Assembly (NCBI RefSeq): GCF_900128425.1
Contig: NZ_LT635781.1
Span: 114,656 to 178,655, forward strand
Source of the DNA: Anaerococcus urinomassiliensis
GTDB taxonomy: Bacteria > Bacillota > Clostridia > Tissierellales > Peptoniphilaceae
DNA: 64,000 nt
Reading direction: 5' to 3'
In this document: piece after piece, positions 44,977-53,200 of the stretch
Numbering within the stretch: position 1 is the stretch's first letter
Layout of the letters: every line of letters begins with the position of its first letter
Notes under the pieces: generated by a model
The model's input: the letters and a program-made list of their open reading frames with translations, nothing else
Databases searched by the model: none
Told to the model about the DNA's origin: nothing
Position numbers and translations under genes: made by a program

Positions 44977-44998
44977 ATTATATATAAAAGGAGTAAGT

Positions 44999-45655
44999 AT
45001 GAAAATAGCATCTGTTGAATATGAAAACGGTGTATCACAAATTTTGAATGCTCATTACGATAAAAATCAAGTACTTGTTGATAAGTTTGATAAATTGGAA
45101 GATTTGGTTGACAGAGACCTAACAGGCTATGACCTAATCCTCGTAGATATGAGCCACAACAAATGTCTACAAGTTATACATTATATAAAGCAAACGACAA
45201 ATATACCGGTAATATACCTAACGGACAGACATAGCAACAATCCCTATGAACAAAAAATTGACGATAAGGATTTTGTTATTCATTCAAATACGAGAGAAGA
45301 ATTTATCGATAGCGTCTTTAAAAAAGTACAAGAAATTAATGATACAAGCATTATAAATCTAGGTTTTTGTACTATGGAAGAAGACAATGGTATATTTAGG
45401 ATTGGCAATGATATACTTGATTTGACTAAGTTTGAAATAGCTATCTGTGCATGTCTAATTTCTAATATGGGTAAGATTCTATCCAAAGAAGAAATAGTAA
45501 AACTTATGGAAGAAAAGGATCTTAAAACTACAGAAAGATCTGTCAGAGAGCATATCAGAAAGATAAGATTAGAATTTAAAAAAGCTGACTTAAATCCAAT
45601 TGAGACTGTAAATCGTAAGGGTTACAGGTGGATACTTGATTCTTGTACACCATAG
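44999..45655 (+). CDS. Orphan OmpR-type response regulator with degenerate receiver
   Basis: 218 residues. The C-terminal winged helix (about 125-215, ILDLTKFEIAICACLISN, SVREHIRKIRLEF, ETVNRKGYRW) is OmpR/PhoB-like. The receiver keeps LILVDMS with a candidate phospho-Asp near 50, but the acidic pair at the N-terminus (normally VDDE) reads ASVEYE. No histidine kinase is adjacent. ATG 44999 has AAAGGAG; an upstream ATG (44891) would add 36 hydrophobic residues overlapping the promoter and is rejected. It is the first gene of the bacteriocin region and may regulate it (inference). Confidence 0.87.
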   Translation: MKIASVEYENGVSQILNAHYDKNQVLVDKFDKLEDLVDRDLTGYDLILVDMSHNKCLQVIHYIKQTTNIPVIYLTDRHSNNPYEQKIDDKDFVIHSNTREEFIDSVFKKVQEINDTSIINLGFCTMEEDNGIFRIGNDILDLTKFEIAICACLISNMGKILSKEEIVKLMEEKDLKTTERSVREHIRKIRLEFKKADLNPIETVNRKGYRWILDSCTP

Positions 45656-45667
45656 ATGGGGTGAATA

Positions 45668-46564
45668 ATGGATTATAATTTAGCCTATATAGGTAATGAA
45701 ATAAGGACTATAAGAAAAGAAAAAAAACTAACCCAAGAGGATCTGGCCTTTGCTGCTGATTTATCAGTAGATACAATAAGGAGACTTGAAAGCGGAAAGG
45801 TAGATATAAAGCTTAGCTCCTTATTGTTAGTACTAGAAGAGCTAGGAATCGAATTTGATGGAATATTTAACAACCTACAAGGTTCCATTTGGTCATCTAT
45901 AAGTTATTATACAACTGAAATAGATTATTATATAAGTGAACTTGACTATGAAAAAGCAAAAATTACTTTAGAAGAATTCGAAAAGGTTGATAAGGATAGT
46001 CTACCTAGATTTTATCAAAAAAAGTGTATTCAATATTTTAAATTTTATCAATCCATAATCTACAATCCCAAAAGGTCTAGTAAAGCTTTTATAAATGGTC
46101 TTAATGAGGCTATGAGTATATCTCATAAGGATTTTGATATTAAAAATTATAAGGAATATAACTATACGAATTTCGAGTATAGGATTCTATCTGCTATGGC
46201 CTTTTATTTTAGGGAAATTGATGAAACAGATTTTAGTTATCATATATTGCATTTCATACTAAAGAATATTAGTGAAAATAATTCTATCTATCCTAATATT
46301 TCATATAATACAGCAAGGTTCTATGCTTATGATAGAGATTTCGTAAATGCTAAAGACTTGAATGAAAAATCACTACATTCTTCAATTAGAAATAATAATA
46401 TTCTAGGGTTAATTTATGCATATTATCAAAAAGGTGATATATTAATTAAACAAAGAGATAGTGATGCAATGGTATATATAGGCATTTCATTAGATTTGTG
46501 CAGAGCATCAAAAAGATATAGCTTAGAAAATGCTTTAAAAAATTTGATCTATAAAAACTTTTAA
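45668..46564 (+). CDS. XRE-TPR regulator, RRNPP/Rgg-like
   Basis: 298 residues. An XRE helix-turn-helix (about 8-62, IRTIRKEKKLTQEDLAFAAD, DTIRRLESGK) is followed by helical TPR-like repeats (about 75-295). This architecture is that of peptide-pheromone sensors (Rgg, PlcR, PrgX). It sits 12 bp after the response regulator and before the bacteriocin gene, so quorum-type control of the bacteriocin is likely (inference). No convincing pheromone gene was found nearby. Confidence 0.87.
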   Translation: MDYNLAYIGNEIRTIRKEKKLTQEDLAFAADLSVDTIRRLESGKVDIKLSSLLLVLEELGIEFDGIFNNLQGSIWSSISYYTTEIDYYISELDYEKAKITLEEFEKVDKDSLPRFYQKKCIQYFKFYQSIIYNPKRSSKAFINGLNEAMSISHKDFDIKNYKEYNYTNFEYRILSAMAFYFREIDETDFSYHILHFILKNISENNSIYPNISYNTARFYAYDRDFVNAKDLNEKSLHSSIRNNNILGLIYAYYQKGDILIKQRDSDAMVYIGISLDLCRASKRYSLENALKNLIYKNF

Positions 46565-46590
46565 TAAGGCACTTAAGCCTTATTTTGTTC
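46563..46590 (+). terminator. Rho-independent terminator
   Basis: AATAAGGC (46563-46570) pairs with GCCTTATT (46577-46584) followed by TTGTTC. It separates the regulators from the bacteriocin transcript. Confidence 0.82.
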
Positions 46591-46687
46591 TTTACATATA
46601 AAAAAAGATATCTTTAAATTCATTAAGATTTTTAAATAATTATATTTAATTGAAATATCAATTTTTGTAAGTGTTTTTGTATAAGGC

Positions 46688-46726
46688 TTGTAAGCTATTA
46701 CAATTCATTTAGAAATGATTTATTAT
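46688..46726 (+). promoter_or_regulatory. Bacteriocin promoter with an inverted repeat over the -35
   Basis: TTGTAA-GCTA-TTACAA (46688-46703) is a perfect 6-bp inverted repeat. Its right arm is 17 bp before TATTAT (46721-46726), so it occupies the -35 position. It is a candidate operator for the XRE-TPR regulator or the response regulator. Confidence 0.55.
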
Positions 46727-46789
46727 ATAGTTATAGAAAGTATAGAACTCGAGATTATAGTTTCTAATAAAATAATTGGAGGTTACAGT

Positions 46790-47158
46790 ATGAACAGGAG
46801 TATTAAAGCACTAGTAATTGCAGGTGCATTTTTATTTTCATCATCAGTTTCTTTTGCGAGTGAACCAGAGGCGTTTAATGCTAATAATCTATCATCAGAA
46901 AAAGAAATTGTTAGCACCTATTCATCAAAAACCTACGACAGTGGAGTTAAGGATTGGTTAGGTGGTAAGTGGAGACATGGAGTTAACAGTTCCCATGTGT
47001 GGTCACAATTTTATCATGGAAGTAAATATCATAATACCAAGGTAAAGGGTGCAGGCGGAATGTTTGGAAAATCTGGTAGAACTGCTCCTCGTAAAAAAGC
47101 TTATGCTAGTTGGGAAAAAGCATTATTTGGTAATGAAGCATATGCAAATGTAGAATAA
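46790..47158 (+). CDS. Lactococcin-972-family bacteriocin precursor
   Basis: 122 residues. A Sec signal peptide (KALVIAGAFLFSSSVSFA, cleavage about 23/24) precedes a mature part of about 99 residues with no cysteine. The core W61-x-H63-G64, F/Y-x-HGSKYHNTKV (about 74-85) and a Trp near 108 match the lactococcin 972 pattern; lactococcin 972 binds lipid II and blocks septum formation. ATG 46790 has TGGAGG at 46777-46782. The gene is followed by the two transporter/immunity genes that define the family. Confidence 0.9.
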   Translation: MNRSIKALVIAGAFLFSSSVSFASEPEAFNANNLSSEKEIVSTYSSKTYDSGVKDWLGGKWRHGVNSSHVWSQFYHGSKYHNTKVKGAGGMFGKSGRTAPRKKAYASWEKALFGNEAYANVE

Positions 47159-47171
47159 AGTATTGTTAAGT

Positions 47172-47213
47172 CAACTTGTATGAAATCTTTTGATTTTATA
47201 CAAGTTGGTTTTT
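47172..47213 (+). terminator. Hairpin terminator after the bacteriocin gene
   Basis: CAACTTGTAT (47172-47181) pairs with ATACAAGTTG (47198-47207), extended inside by AAATC/GATTT, then GTTTTTAT. It is only 16 bp before the next start codon, so partial read-through would set bacteriocin expression above the membrane genes. Confidence 0.85.
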
Positions 47214-47229
47214 ATAAGGTAGTAAAGCT

Positions 47230-49380
47230 ATGAAAAAAATACTAAAGATATTAATAACAATAACATTCATCCTAAGCTCCCTAACTTATTTCTATTACAT
47301 AGATAGCAATCAGGCTATAGGTAAATTTCCTGATTTTGATAAGTTTGTAAATCTTGTCAACTATAATGATGAGGATATTAGAGATTACATTGCTAAAGCT
47401 GCATCAGATAATAATATCAATTTAATAAAGTTTGTCAAGAAGTCTAGAGTTGGTAAAAAAGAAAATATGGATGTAGATGCTTATTTATTTTTAAGTGATC
47501 CGAGTAGTTTTAATAAGTCCCATAAGGACTTAAAGATAAATGAAGATAGCAATACTTCTAATAAATTTGATAGCATAAGTTCTAATAATCTTTTAACTAA
47601 AAACAATATAGATATAAAAAAGTATGAAGATATCGACATAGATAATATATCTGGAGACTATGCTATAAGTGGAAATCAAAATAATGTTGAATCATTTATA
47701 GATGATTTGAAAGCTTATGCAGATATTGTACAGACACCTGATTATATGAGTACTTCTGAAATGACTATGAAAGAATTTTTCTTAATACTTGTCATTAATT
47801 TGATTAGTATTTTTGCTACTATATTTGCTTTGCTTATTTATAATAGAAGCCTAGTTAAGGAATTATCTATATCTCTCCTATTTGGATATGATGATAAGAA
47901 GATTGCAGTAAGTAAGTCTATAGGTCTTATGACGATTCCTATATTACTAACTTTAATAATTGATTCGGCCTTGCTCTATAGCTTAGTTAGTCCAGATAGC
48001 ATTGGTGGATTTTTTATAGCTATGAAGCCTATGTATATATTTATTTTATTATTTGCTTTAGTAATATTTTTATTAGAATTTATCCTATTATTATATAAAA
48101 CAAATCATGAAGATATATTAAGTGTATTAAAAGGGCAGAGAAGAATTTCTTCTAAGTTTTTATCTATATTCAAAATAATATTTGCAGGCTCTTTAGCTTA
48201 CTTATTAGCTATCACTTTCTTTTCTTTAAAAGACTATAAAGGTGTAAATGAATATTTAAGTGATTGGGACGATGCAAAATCATACGCCAACATAGCCACT
48301 GGTACGCCTTGGCAATATGTAGTTGATGAGGACGATTATAAATATAAAGAATTAGTTGCAAAACCTACAGAAGACTTGGCTAGACTTTTGGTAGATAGAG
48401 GGGCGGTATTGTTCCTAAATCCATACCAAGATATTGAAGGATTAAATATTGATGATGATATGTTTGGAGAATATAAGTTAAATAATGGAAAATTTGCCTT
48501 CATTAATCACAGTTACCTTACAAAGTTTGATATATTAGACGATAAGGGACATGCTTTAGATACTAAAGCAAAGGAAAATGAATGGGTTATTTTAGTTCCG
48601 GAAGATACCAAGCTTACTGATCAAGATTTAGAGGATATCAAAGAAAAACAAATATTTGAATCTAAAAATAGTGATGATTTAGTTGAGAATATTGTAAAAA
48701 TAAAAAGTGGTCAAAAGCTACCAAACCTGGATTCCAGAGCTAGGATAGATCAGCCTTATGCAGAAAATTATGTTTACATTTTAATAAATGAGGACGGACT
48801 TAATTCAGAAGAAGGCTTACTGTCTAAGGGATTAGTTAATTGGCAGCTACACCCTTATCTAGATAAGGGTGAAGAGAGTCTAGGAGACTTAAAGGAACTA
48901 ATATCCACCACACCAGCTAGTAAATATGTTCTTTGGATAGAGACAGCCTATGACTATGTAGAATACCAGGTTCAAAGATACAAAAATGAAACTATAATTT
49001 ATATTATAGCTTCAATCATCCTAATATGTATTTATTGGTTTATAGTAAAGACAGACCATAAAAATTACTATTTAAACTACGGAGATGAAGCTGCAGTAAA
49101 GAGCTTATTTGGTTATCCTTTTAAGGATATCCACAAGGCTAAGATAAGATCTATGGCTTTGTCATATTTATTAGCCCTAGCTATTTATTATATAGTACTA
49201 AGACTTAGTGTAATGTTTGGCGGATTAGGTTTTTATACTCCTCGAGAAGGTTGGACTAATGGGATAGTTTTAATTGGATTTGGTCTTAGCTTTCTTCTAT
49301 TTATAATATGTACCATTATTGAAGTAGCTATGTTAAGAAAAGATGGTAGTTTGATTAAAAGTTTAAAGGAGGATAAATAA
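47230..49380 (+). CDS. Bacteriocin-associated integral membrane protein
   Basis: 716 residues. Membrane segments at about 5-25, then after an extracytoplasmic domain of about 160 residues at 186-207, 231-252, 262-292 and 312-335; a second exposed domain (about 340-590) and three C-terminal segments (about 595-615, 645-668, 680-705). The topology is that of the seven-to-eight-TM permeases paired with lactococcin-972 ATPases. It overlaps the ATPase start by one base. Role: immunity or export-linked, as inferred for the family. Confidence 0.87.
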   Translation: MKKILKILITITFILSSLTYFYYIDSNQAIGKFPDFDKFVNLVNYNDEDIRDYIAKAASDNNINLIKFVKKSRVGKKENMDVDAYLFLSDPSSFNKSHKDLKINEDSNTSNKFDSISSNNLLTKNNIDIKKYEDIDIDNISGDYAISGNQNNVESFIDDLKAYADIVQTPDYMSTSEMTMKEFFLILVINLISIFATIFALLIYNRSLVKELSISLLFGYDDKKIAVSKSIGLMTIPILLTLIIDSALLYSLVSPDSIGGFFIAMKPMYIFILLFALVIFLLEFILLLYKTNHEDILSVLKGQRRISSKFLSIFKIIFAGSLAYLLAITFFSLKDYKGVNEYLSDWDDAKSYANIATGTPWQYVVDEDDYKYKELVAKPTEDLARLLVDRGAVLFLNPYQDIEGLNIDDDMFGEYKLNNGKFAFINHSYLTKFDILDDKGHALDTKAKENEWVILVPEDTKLTDQDLEDIKEKQIFESKNSDDLVENIVKIKSGQKLPNLDSRARIDQPYAENYVYILINEDGLNSEEGLLSKGLVNWQLHPYLDKGEESLGDLKELISTTPASKYVLWIETAYDYVEYQVQRYKNETIIYIIASIILICIYWFIVKTDHKNYYLNYGDEAAVKSLFGYPFKDIHKAKIRSMALSYLLALAIYYIVLRLSVMFGGLGFYTPREGWTNGIVLIGFGLSFLLFIICTIIEVAMLRKDGSLIKSLKEDK

Positions 49381-50039
49381 TGAAACCCCAAATAAGCTTA
49401 AAAAATATAAATAAAACTTATGGTGACCACGAGGTGCTTAAGGATGTAAATCTTGATATATATACTAAAGACTTTATAACTATTTTTGGGAAAAGTGGTA
49501 GTGGTAAGTCTACTTTGTTAAACATCCTAGGCACTCTAGAAAGTTATGATAGTGGTAGCATAGAAAGCTTCAGTTATTCTGACCCCTACAAAAATGTTAG
49601 TAAGGCTATGATGATTAGAAGGGAGAATATAGCATATTTATTTCAAAATTTTGCCCTGGTAGATAATATGACAGTTAAAGAAAATATAGATATAGCCTTA
49701 AAATATAGTGAATTTAAAAATAATAAGAAAGAAATAAATAAAACATTAGATAAGTTAGGTATAGCTGATAAACTAAATAACAAGGTTTATGAGCTATCAG
49801 GTGGAGAGCAACAAAGGGTTTCTATGGCAAGGATTTTGCTAAAACCATATGATGTTTTGCTAGCTGATGAACCCACAGGATCTTTAGATGAATTTAATAA
49901 GAGAATTTTAATGCAAGTACTTATAGAGGAAAATCGTAAGGGCAAGAGTATAGTGGTAGTAAGCCATGATAAAGATTTCACAAGTATATGTGATAAGACT
50001 TATGAGATAATAGATAAAAAATTGGAGGTTATTAAATGA
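49380..50039 (+). CDS. ABC ATPase of the lactococcin-972-type system
   Basis: 219 residues. Walker A GKSGSGKST (about 39-47), LFQNFALVDNMTV, signature LSGGEQQR (about 138-145), Walker B VLLADEPTGSLD and H-loop VVSHD are complete. It belongs to the MacB/LolD-like group used by lactococcin-972 immunity transporters. It is coupled at both ends to its neighbours by overlaps (TAATG and ATGA). Confidence 0.92.
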   Translation: MKPQISLKNINKTYGDHEVLKDVNLDIYTKDFITIFGKSGSGKSTLLNILGTLESYDSGSIESFSYSDPYKNVSKAMMIRRENIAYLFQNFALVDNMTVKENIDIALKYSEFKNNKKEINKTLDKLGIADKLNNKVYELSGGEQQRVSMARILLKPYDVLLADEPTGSLDEFNKRILMQVLIEENRKGKSIVVVSHDKDFTSICDKTYEIIDKKLEVIK

Positions 50040-50629
50040 AGAAAAGCAAAACTAAGCCAGCCTTATTTATACTAATAGGCTTAATAATTGTAGTTCTTAT
50101 AGCCTATTTTATAAAAGGAAATAATAAACCATCATCAGTTATAATAGAAAATGATACAAGTCAATCACTTGAAGCTGTAGGCATTTTTGATGATAGCCAA
50201 ATCCTTATTTGTAAAGACGAAAATAATAATTACCTGATACCAAATAATCTTTTTGCTAATGGGGGAACTTTTAGGATAGTTGCCAAAAAAGATAGAAAGA
50301 CTTACACTAGTAGAGAAATAACCATTAAAGAGAATGACAAGATAAAGATAAATAATATTAAAGATGATGAGCTTATCTTAAAAAATGAGACTAGTGGAGA
50401 AAAAAAGGCATTAGATTTACCAGATATAGAAAATTGGAATATAAGCAAAAATAGTGATAATATTAAGGCGGATTTTAGTTCGGATACAGGCTATAATTAT
50501 ACCTTATATGTACTAGGTAAGGATGGAGAACTTGGAACATCAGCTACTTTAAATAACGGTAAAGAAGTTAGTGCAAGTTGGGAAGCTGGAAAAAATATGA
50601 CTTCATTGGTTAAGTTTGACTTAAGATAG
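50036..50629 (+). CDS. Membrane-anchored protein at the end of the bacteriocin operon
   Basis: 197 residues. One N-terminal membrane segment (about 9-27, LFILIGLIIVVLIAYFI) and an exported, beta-rich domain with no recognised family. Four-base overlap with the ATPase gene places it in the same transcript. It may be a dedicated immunity protein that shields lipid II at the cell surface, or an accessory of the transporter; both are inference. Confidence 0.75.
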   Translation: MKKSKTKPALFILIGLIIVVLIAYFIKGNNKPSSVIIENDTSQSLEAVGIFDDSQILICKDENNNYLIPNNLFANGGTFRIVAKKDRKTYTSREITIKENDKIKINNIKDDELILKNETSGEKKALDLPDIENWNISKNSDNIKADFSSDTGYNYTLYVLGKDGELGTSATLNNGKEVSASWEAGKNMTSLVKFDLR

Positions 50630-50631
50630 AC

Positions 50632-50659
50632 TTGAAAAACATTTTCCTTGTGATATAAT
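50632..50659 (+). promoter_or_regulatory. Promoter of the ribU transcript
   Basis: TTGAAA (50632-50637), 16-bp spacer, extended -10 TGATATAAT (50651-50659), just after the bacteriocin operon stop. Confidence 0.8.
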
Positions 50660-50704
50660 AATGTTAAGAACTTAATAAATTAGCGCTTATAAGTTTATGG
50701 GCGT

Positions 50705-50812
50705 GATTCGGGGTAAGGTGAAATTCCTAAACCGGCAGTTATAGTCTGCGAGCCTTTATGGTTGATTTGGTGCAATTCCAAAACCGACAGTATAGTCTGG
50801 ATGAGAGAAGTA
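50705..50812 (+). promoter_or_regulatory. FMN riboswitch (RFN element)
   Basis: Conserved blocks in order: TTCGGGGTAAGGTGAAATTCC, ACCGGCAGT, AGTCTGCGAGC, GATTTGGTGCAATTCC, AAACCGACAGT and AGTCTGGATGAGAGAAG. It precedes a terminator hairpin and ribU, which fits FMN-dependent termination. Confidence 0.96.
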
Positions 50813-50873
50813 TACTTTATAATACTTTATTATTTGTTTGAGTTTAAAGACTTAATCTAGTAATTTGGATATT

Positions 50874-50902
50874 ACCCTGAGAAATCGGGGTTATTTTTAT
50901 GC
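50874..50902 (+). terminator. Riboswitch-controlled terminator
   Basis: ACCCTGA pairs with TCGGGGT around GAAA, then TATTTTT. The flanking AATTTGG and CCAAATT can also pair across it. Confidence 0.8.
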
Positions 50903-50921
50903 CCCAAATTAGGAGGTATTT

Positions 50922-51527
50922 ATGAATCAAAGTAGAAGTTCTAGCAAATCATTTTCTTTAGACCGTTTGGTAAAAGTGGGTATTTTGGCTGCACTTGCCT
51001 ATGTTTTAATGTTTGTGCAAATGCCAATTCCAATAGCACCACCTTTTATGAAACTTGACCTAGCTGATGTGCCGGCCCTAATAGGTGGTTTTGCCATGGG
51101 TCCTTGGTATGGAGTTTTGATCCAACTTATCAAAAACGTACTAAACTTATCAAAAACTATGACAGGTGGAGTTGGAGAATTATCAAACTTTATTGTAGGC
51201 TCAACTTATGTTTTAGTATCAGCTTATATCTACAAAAACAAAAAGACTAAAAAAACTTCTATAATAGCTTTAGCCTTTGGTGTACTTGCAATGACTGCAC
51301 TTGCAACCTTATCAAATGCTTTTGTAGTTTTCCCAGTTTATGGAAAAGTAATGCATATGGATCTTGAAGCTTTTGCTGGAATGGTAGGAGGAAATAGCCT
51401 AGTAAATAACTATGTTACACTTATGATTTTTTCTATAGCACCATTTAACATAATAAAGGGAGCGGTAGAAGCTATTGTTACTGAGTTAATATATAAGAGG
51501 ATATCACCAATAATAAAATCACATTAA
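50922..51527 (+). CDS. ribU: Riboflavin ECF transporter S component
   Basis: 201 residues, six membrane segments. VKVGILAALAYVLMFVQMPIP, LDLADVPALIGGFAMGPWYG and KNVLNL match RibU. It binds riboflavin and uses the common ECF module, absent from this window. The FMN riboswitch upstream confirms the substrate group. AGGAGG precedes the ATG. Confidence 0.95.
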   Translation: MNQSRSSSKSFSLDRLVKVGILAALAYVLMFVQMPIPIAPPFMKLDLADVPALIGGFAMGPWYGVLIQLIKNVLNLSKTMTGGVGELSNFIVGSTYVLVSAYIYKNKKTKKTSIIALAFGVLAMTALATLSNAFVVFPVYGKVMHMDLEAFAGMVGGNSLVNNYVTLMIFSIAPFNIIKGAVEAIVTELIYKRISPIIKSH

Positions 51528-51544
51528 ATTAGATCCCTAGTAAT

Positions 51545-51613
51545 GACCCAGCCCAAAAGTTAGAGTAAATACTAACTTTTGGGACTTGGCGCATAAGGCC
51601 AGGGTCTTTTTTT
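51545..51613 (+). terminator. Branched terminator of ribU
   Basis: Outer stem GACCC/GGGTC (51545-51549 with 51602-51606) encloses a perfect 12-bp hairpin CCCAAAAGTTAG/CTAACTTTTGGG (51552-51563 with 51572-51583) and a TGGC/GCCA hairpin (51587-51590 with 51598-51601), followed by seven Ts. Confidence 0.85.
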
Positions 51614-51662
51614 GTTTATAAATCTTCTTATTAATAGTATAATAGATGGATAAAGAGGTTTT

Positions 51663-52109
51663 ATGATAATAAATAATTTGGATGAGATGAAAGATTTTGC
51701 TAAGAAATTTGCTTCATCTCTTAAGGAAAATGATTTTATAAATTTAATAGGCGATATGGGGGCTGGGAAAACTACTTTTACTGGCTTTCTTGCTGAAAAT
51801 TTTGCCATCTACGATTCATCATCTCCAACTTTTGCTCTAGTTAATATCTATGAGGGTGATATTTTGATTTATCACTTGGATTTGTATCGTTTGGATGATC
51901 CAGATGAGCTCTTGGATATTGATTATGAAACTTATTTCTATCCACAAGATGCTATTACCATCATAGAATGGGCCGAAAATGCTGGCGAATTCCTGCCGGA
52001 TGAAATGATTAATCTAGAGATTAAGAAGCTTGATGGTGATAAGAGAGAAGTTACTATAGCGAATGATTCGATAAGGGGGCGTGAAATAAATGAATATCTT
52101 GGCAATTGA
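51663..52109 (+). CDS. tsaE: tRNA t6A biosynthesis ATPase TsaE
   Basis: 148 residues. The P-loop GDMGAGKTTFT (about 31-41), SSPTFALVNIY and HLDLYRLDDPDELLD are family signatures. TsaE cycles the TsaB-TsaD complex in threonylcarbamoyl-adenosine synthesis. A TATAAT at 51638-51643 is a likely -10. It overlaps tsaB by 20 bp. Membership of an operon with tsaB, rimI and tsaD is classic. Confidence 0.95.
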   Translation: MIINNLDEMKDFAKKFASSLKENDFINLIGDMGAGKTTFTGFLAENFAIYDSSSPTFALVNIYEGDILIYHLDLYRLDDPDELLDIDYETYFYPQDAITIIEWAENAGEFLPDEMINLEIKKLDGDKREVTIANDSIRGREINEYLGN

Positions 52110-52761
52110 TACTTCAACGATGATTTCTACTGTGACTATTGCAAGTGACAATGAAATCATCGGTGATTTTAATGTAAACCAACAAAAAACTCACAGCGAG
52201 TCCTTGGTGCCTATGATTGAAAGTTTATTGGACCTACTTGGAATGGCTATAGATGACATAGACGCTTTTGTGATTTCACAAGGGCCAGGATCTTTTACAG
52301 GCCTTAGGATTGGCATGACTGTTGCCAAAACCCTAGCCCAAGTAAATGGCAAAAAACTAATCCCTGTATCCACCCTCCTTGCCCTAGCTAACAACTCATC
52401 AAGCAAGTCTTTGAAAGCTCCTATGCTAGATGCTAGGGGAAATAGAGTCTACGCTGCAGTTTATGACAAAGATGACAAGGAGATTATCAAAGAAGACCTA
52501 TATGAGATAGATGATTTTGTAGAACTTGTTGATGATTTGAAAGAAGAAGTTGAACTAATTGGAGAGATTAGTAGCAAATATTGTGATAGATTTCAAAAGG
52601 CAAGAAAACTTCCGATAAACTTTAATAATTGCATAGGTAAGTCACTAATAAAGCTTGGGCTTAGCAATATAGATCAAGATTACAATCTTTTTGAAATCAA
52701 GCCAAATTACCTTAGAAAATCTCAGGCGGAAAGAGAATACGAAAAAAAGAACAAGGCATGA
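52090..52761 (+). CDS. tsaB: t6A biosynthesis protein TsaB
   Basis: 223 residues. LAIDTSTMISTVTIA (4-18), SQGPGSFTGLRIGMTVAKTLA (about 62-82) and LDARGNRVYAAVYD define TsaB, an inactive TsaD paralogue that scaffolds the t6A complex. The start lies inside tsaE; an RBS-like GGGGGCG lies before it. Confidence 0.94.
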   Translation: MNILAIDTSTMISTVTIASDNEIIGDFNVNQQKTHSESLVPMIESLLDLLGMAIDDIDAFVISQGPGSFTGLRIGMTVAKTLAQVNGKKLIPVSTLLALANNSSSKSLKAPMLDARGNRVYAAVYDKDDKEIIKEDLYEIDDFVELVDDLKEEVELIGEISSKYCDRFQKARKLPINFNNCIGKSLIKLGLSNIDQDYNLFEIKPNYLRKSQAEREYEKKNKA

Positions 52762-52765
52762 GACC

Positions 52766-53200
52766 ATGATAAGAAAAATGCAAACTTATGATATAGACAG
52801 AGTCTACGAAATTGAAAACCAGGCATTTTTTGAACCGTGGTCTAAGAAAAACCTCATCAAAGACCTTGAAACAAACACTTTGTTAAAGCACTTTGTCTTT
52901 GAAGAAGATGGAGAGATTCTAGGATTTTACATAGCAAGCCAGGTTCTAGATGAGCTAGAAATTTTTACTATTGCTGTTGACAGAGCCTACCATAATCGTG
53001 GTATAGGTTCAAAACTTTTGGACCACTTGATGGTTTGGGCCAAGGATGAATCAATCAAAAAGATTTGGCTAGAAGTTTCTACAAAAAACCAAGCTGCAAT
53101 TAGTCTTTACCAAAAATTTGATTTTAAGGTCATGGGACTTAGGAAAAATTATTACCAAAAACTTGGCGAAGATGCCTACAATATGTTGAAGGAAATATAA
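52766..53200 (+). CDS. rimI: Ribosomal protein S18-alanine N-acetyltransferase
   Basis: 144 residues, GNAT fold. The acetyl-CoA loop R-x-x-G-x-G reads RAYHNRGIGSKLL (about 73-85), and CTKN-type ending NQAAISLYQKFDF is typical of RimI. It acetylates the N-terminal alanine of S18. ATG 52766 gives the normal length; an extension from 52691 would only overlap tsaB. Its stop overlaps tsaD (TAATG). Confidence 0.92.
   Translation: MIRKMQTYDIDRVYEIENQAFFEPWSKKNLIKDLETNTLLKHFVFEEDGEILGFYIASQVLDELEIFTIAVDRAYHNRGIGSKLLDHLMVWAKDESIKKIWLEVSTKNQAAISLYQKFDFKVMGLRKNYYQKLGEDAYNMLKEI

Noticed and set aside
44891-44998. N-terminal extension of the response regulator from an upstream ATG
   Set aside because: It overlaps the terminator tail and the promoter, has no ribosome site, and ATG 44999 has AAAGGAG.
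46715-46789. Upstream ATG giving a 25-residue extension of the bacteriocin, with a hydrophobic LEIIVSNKIIGG stretch recalling SHP pheromones
   Set aside because: No ribosome site before it, it begins over the presumed promoter, and the signal peptide starts cleanly at 46790. The pheromone likeness is too weak to claim.
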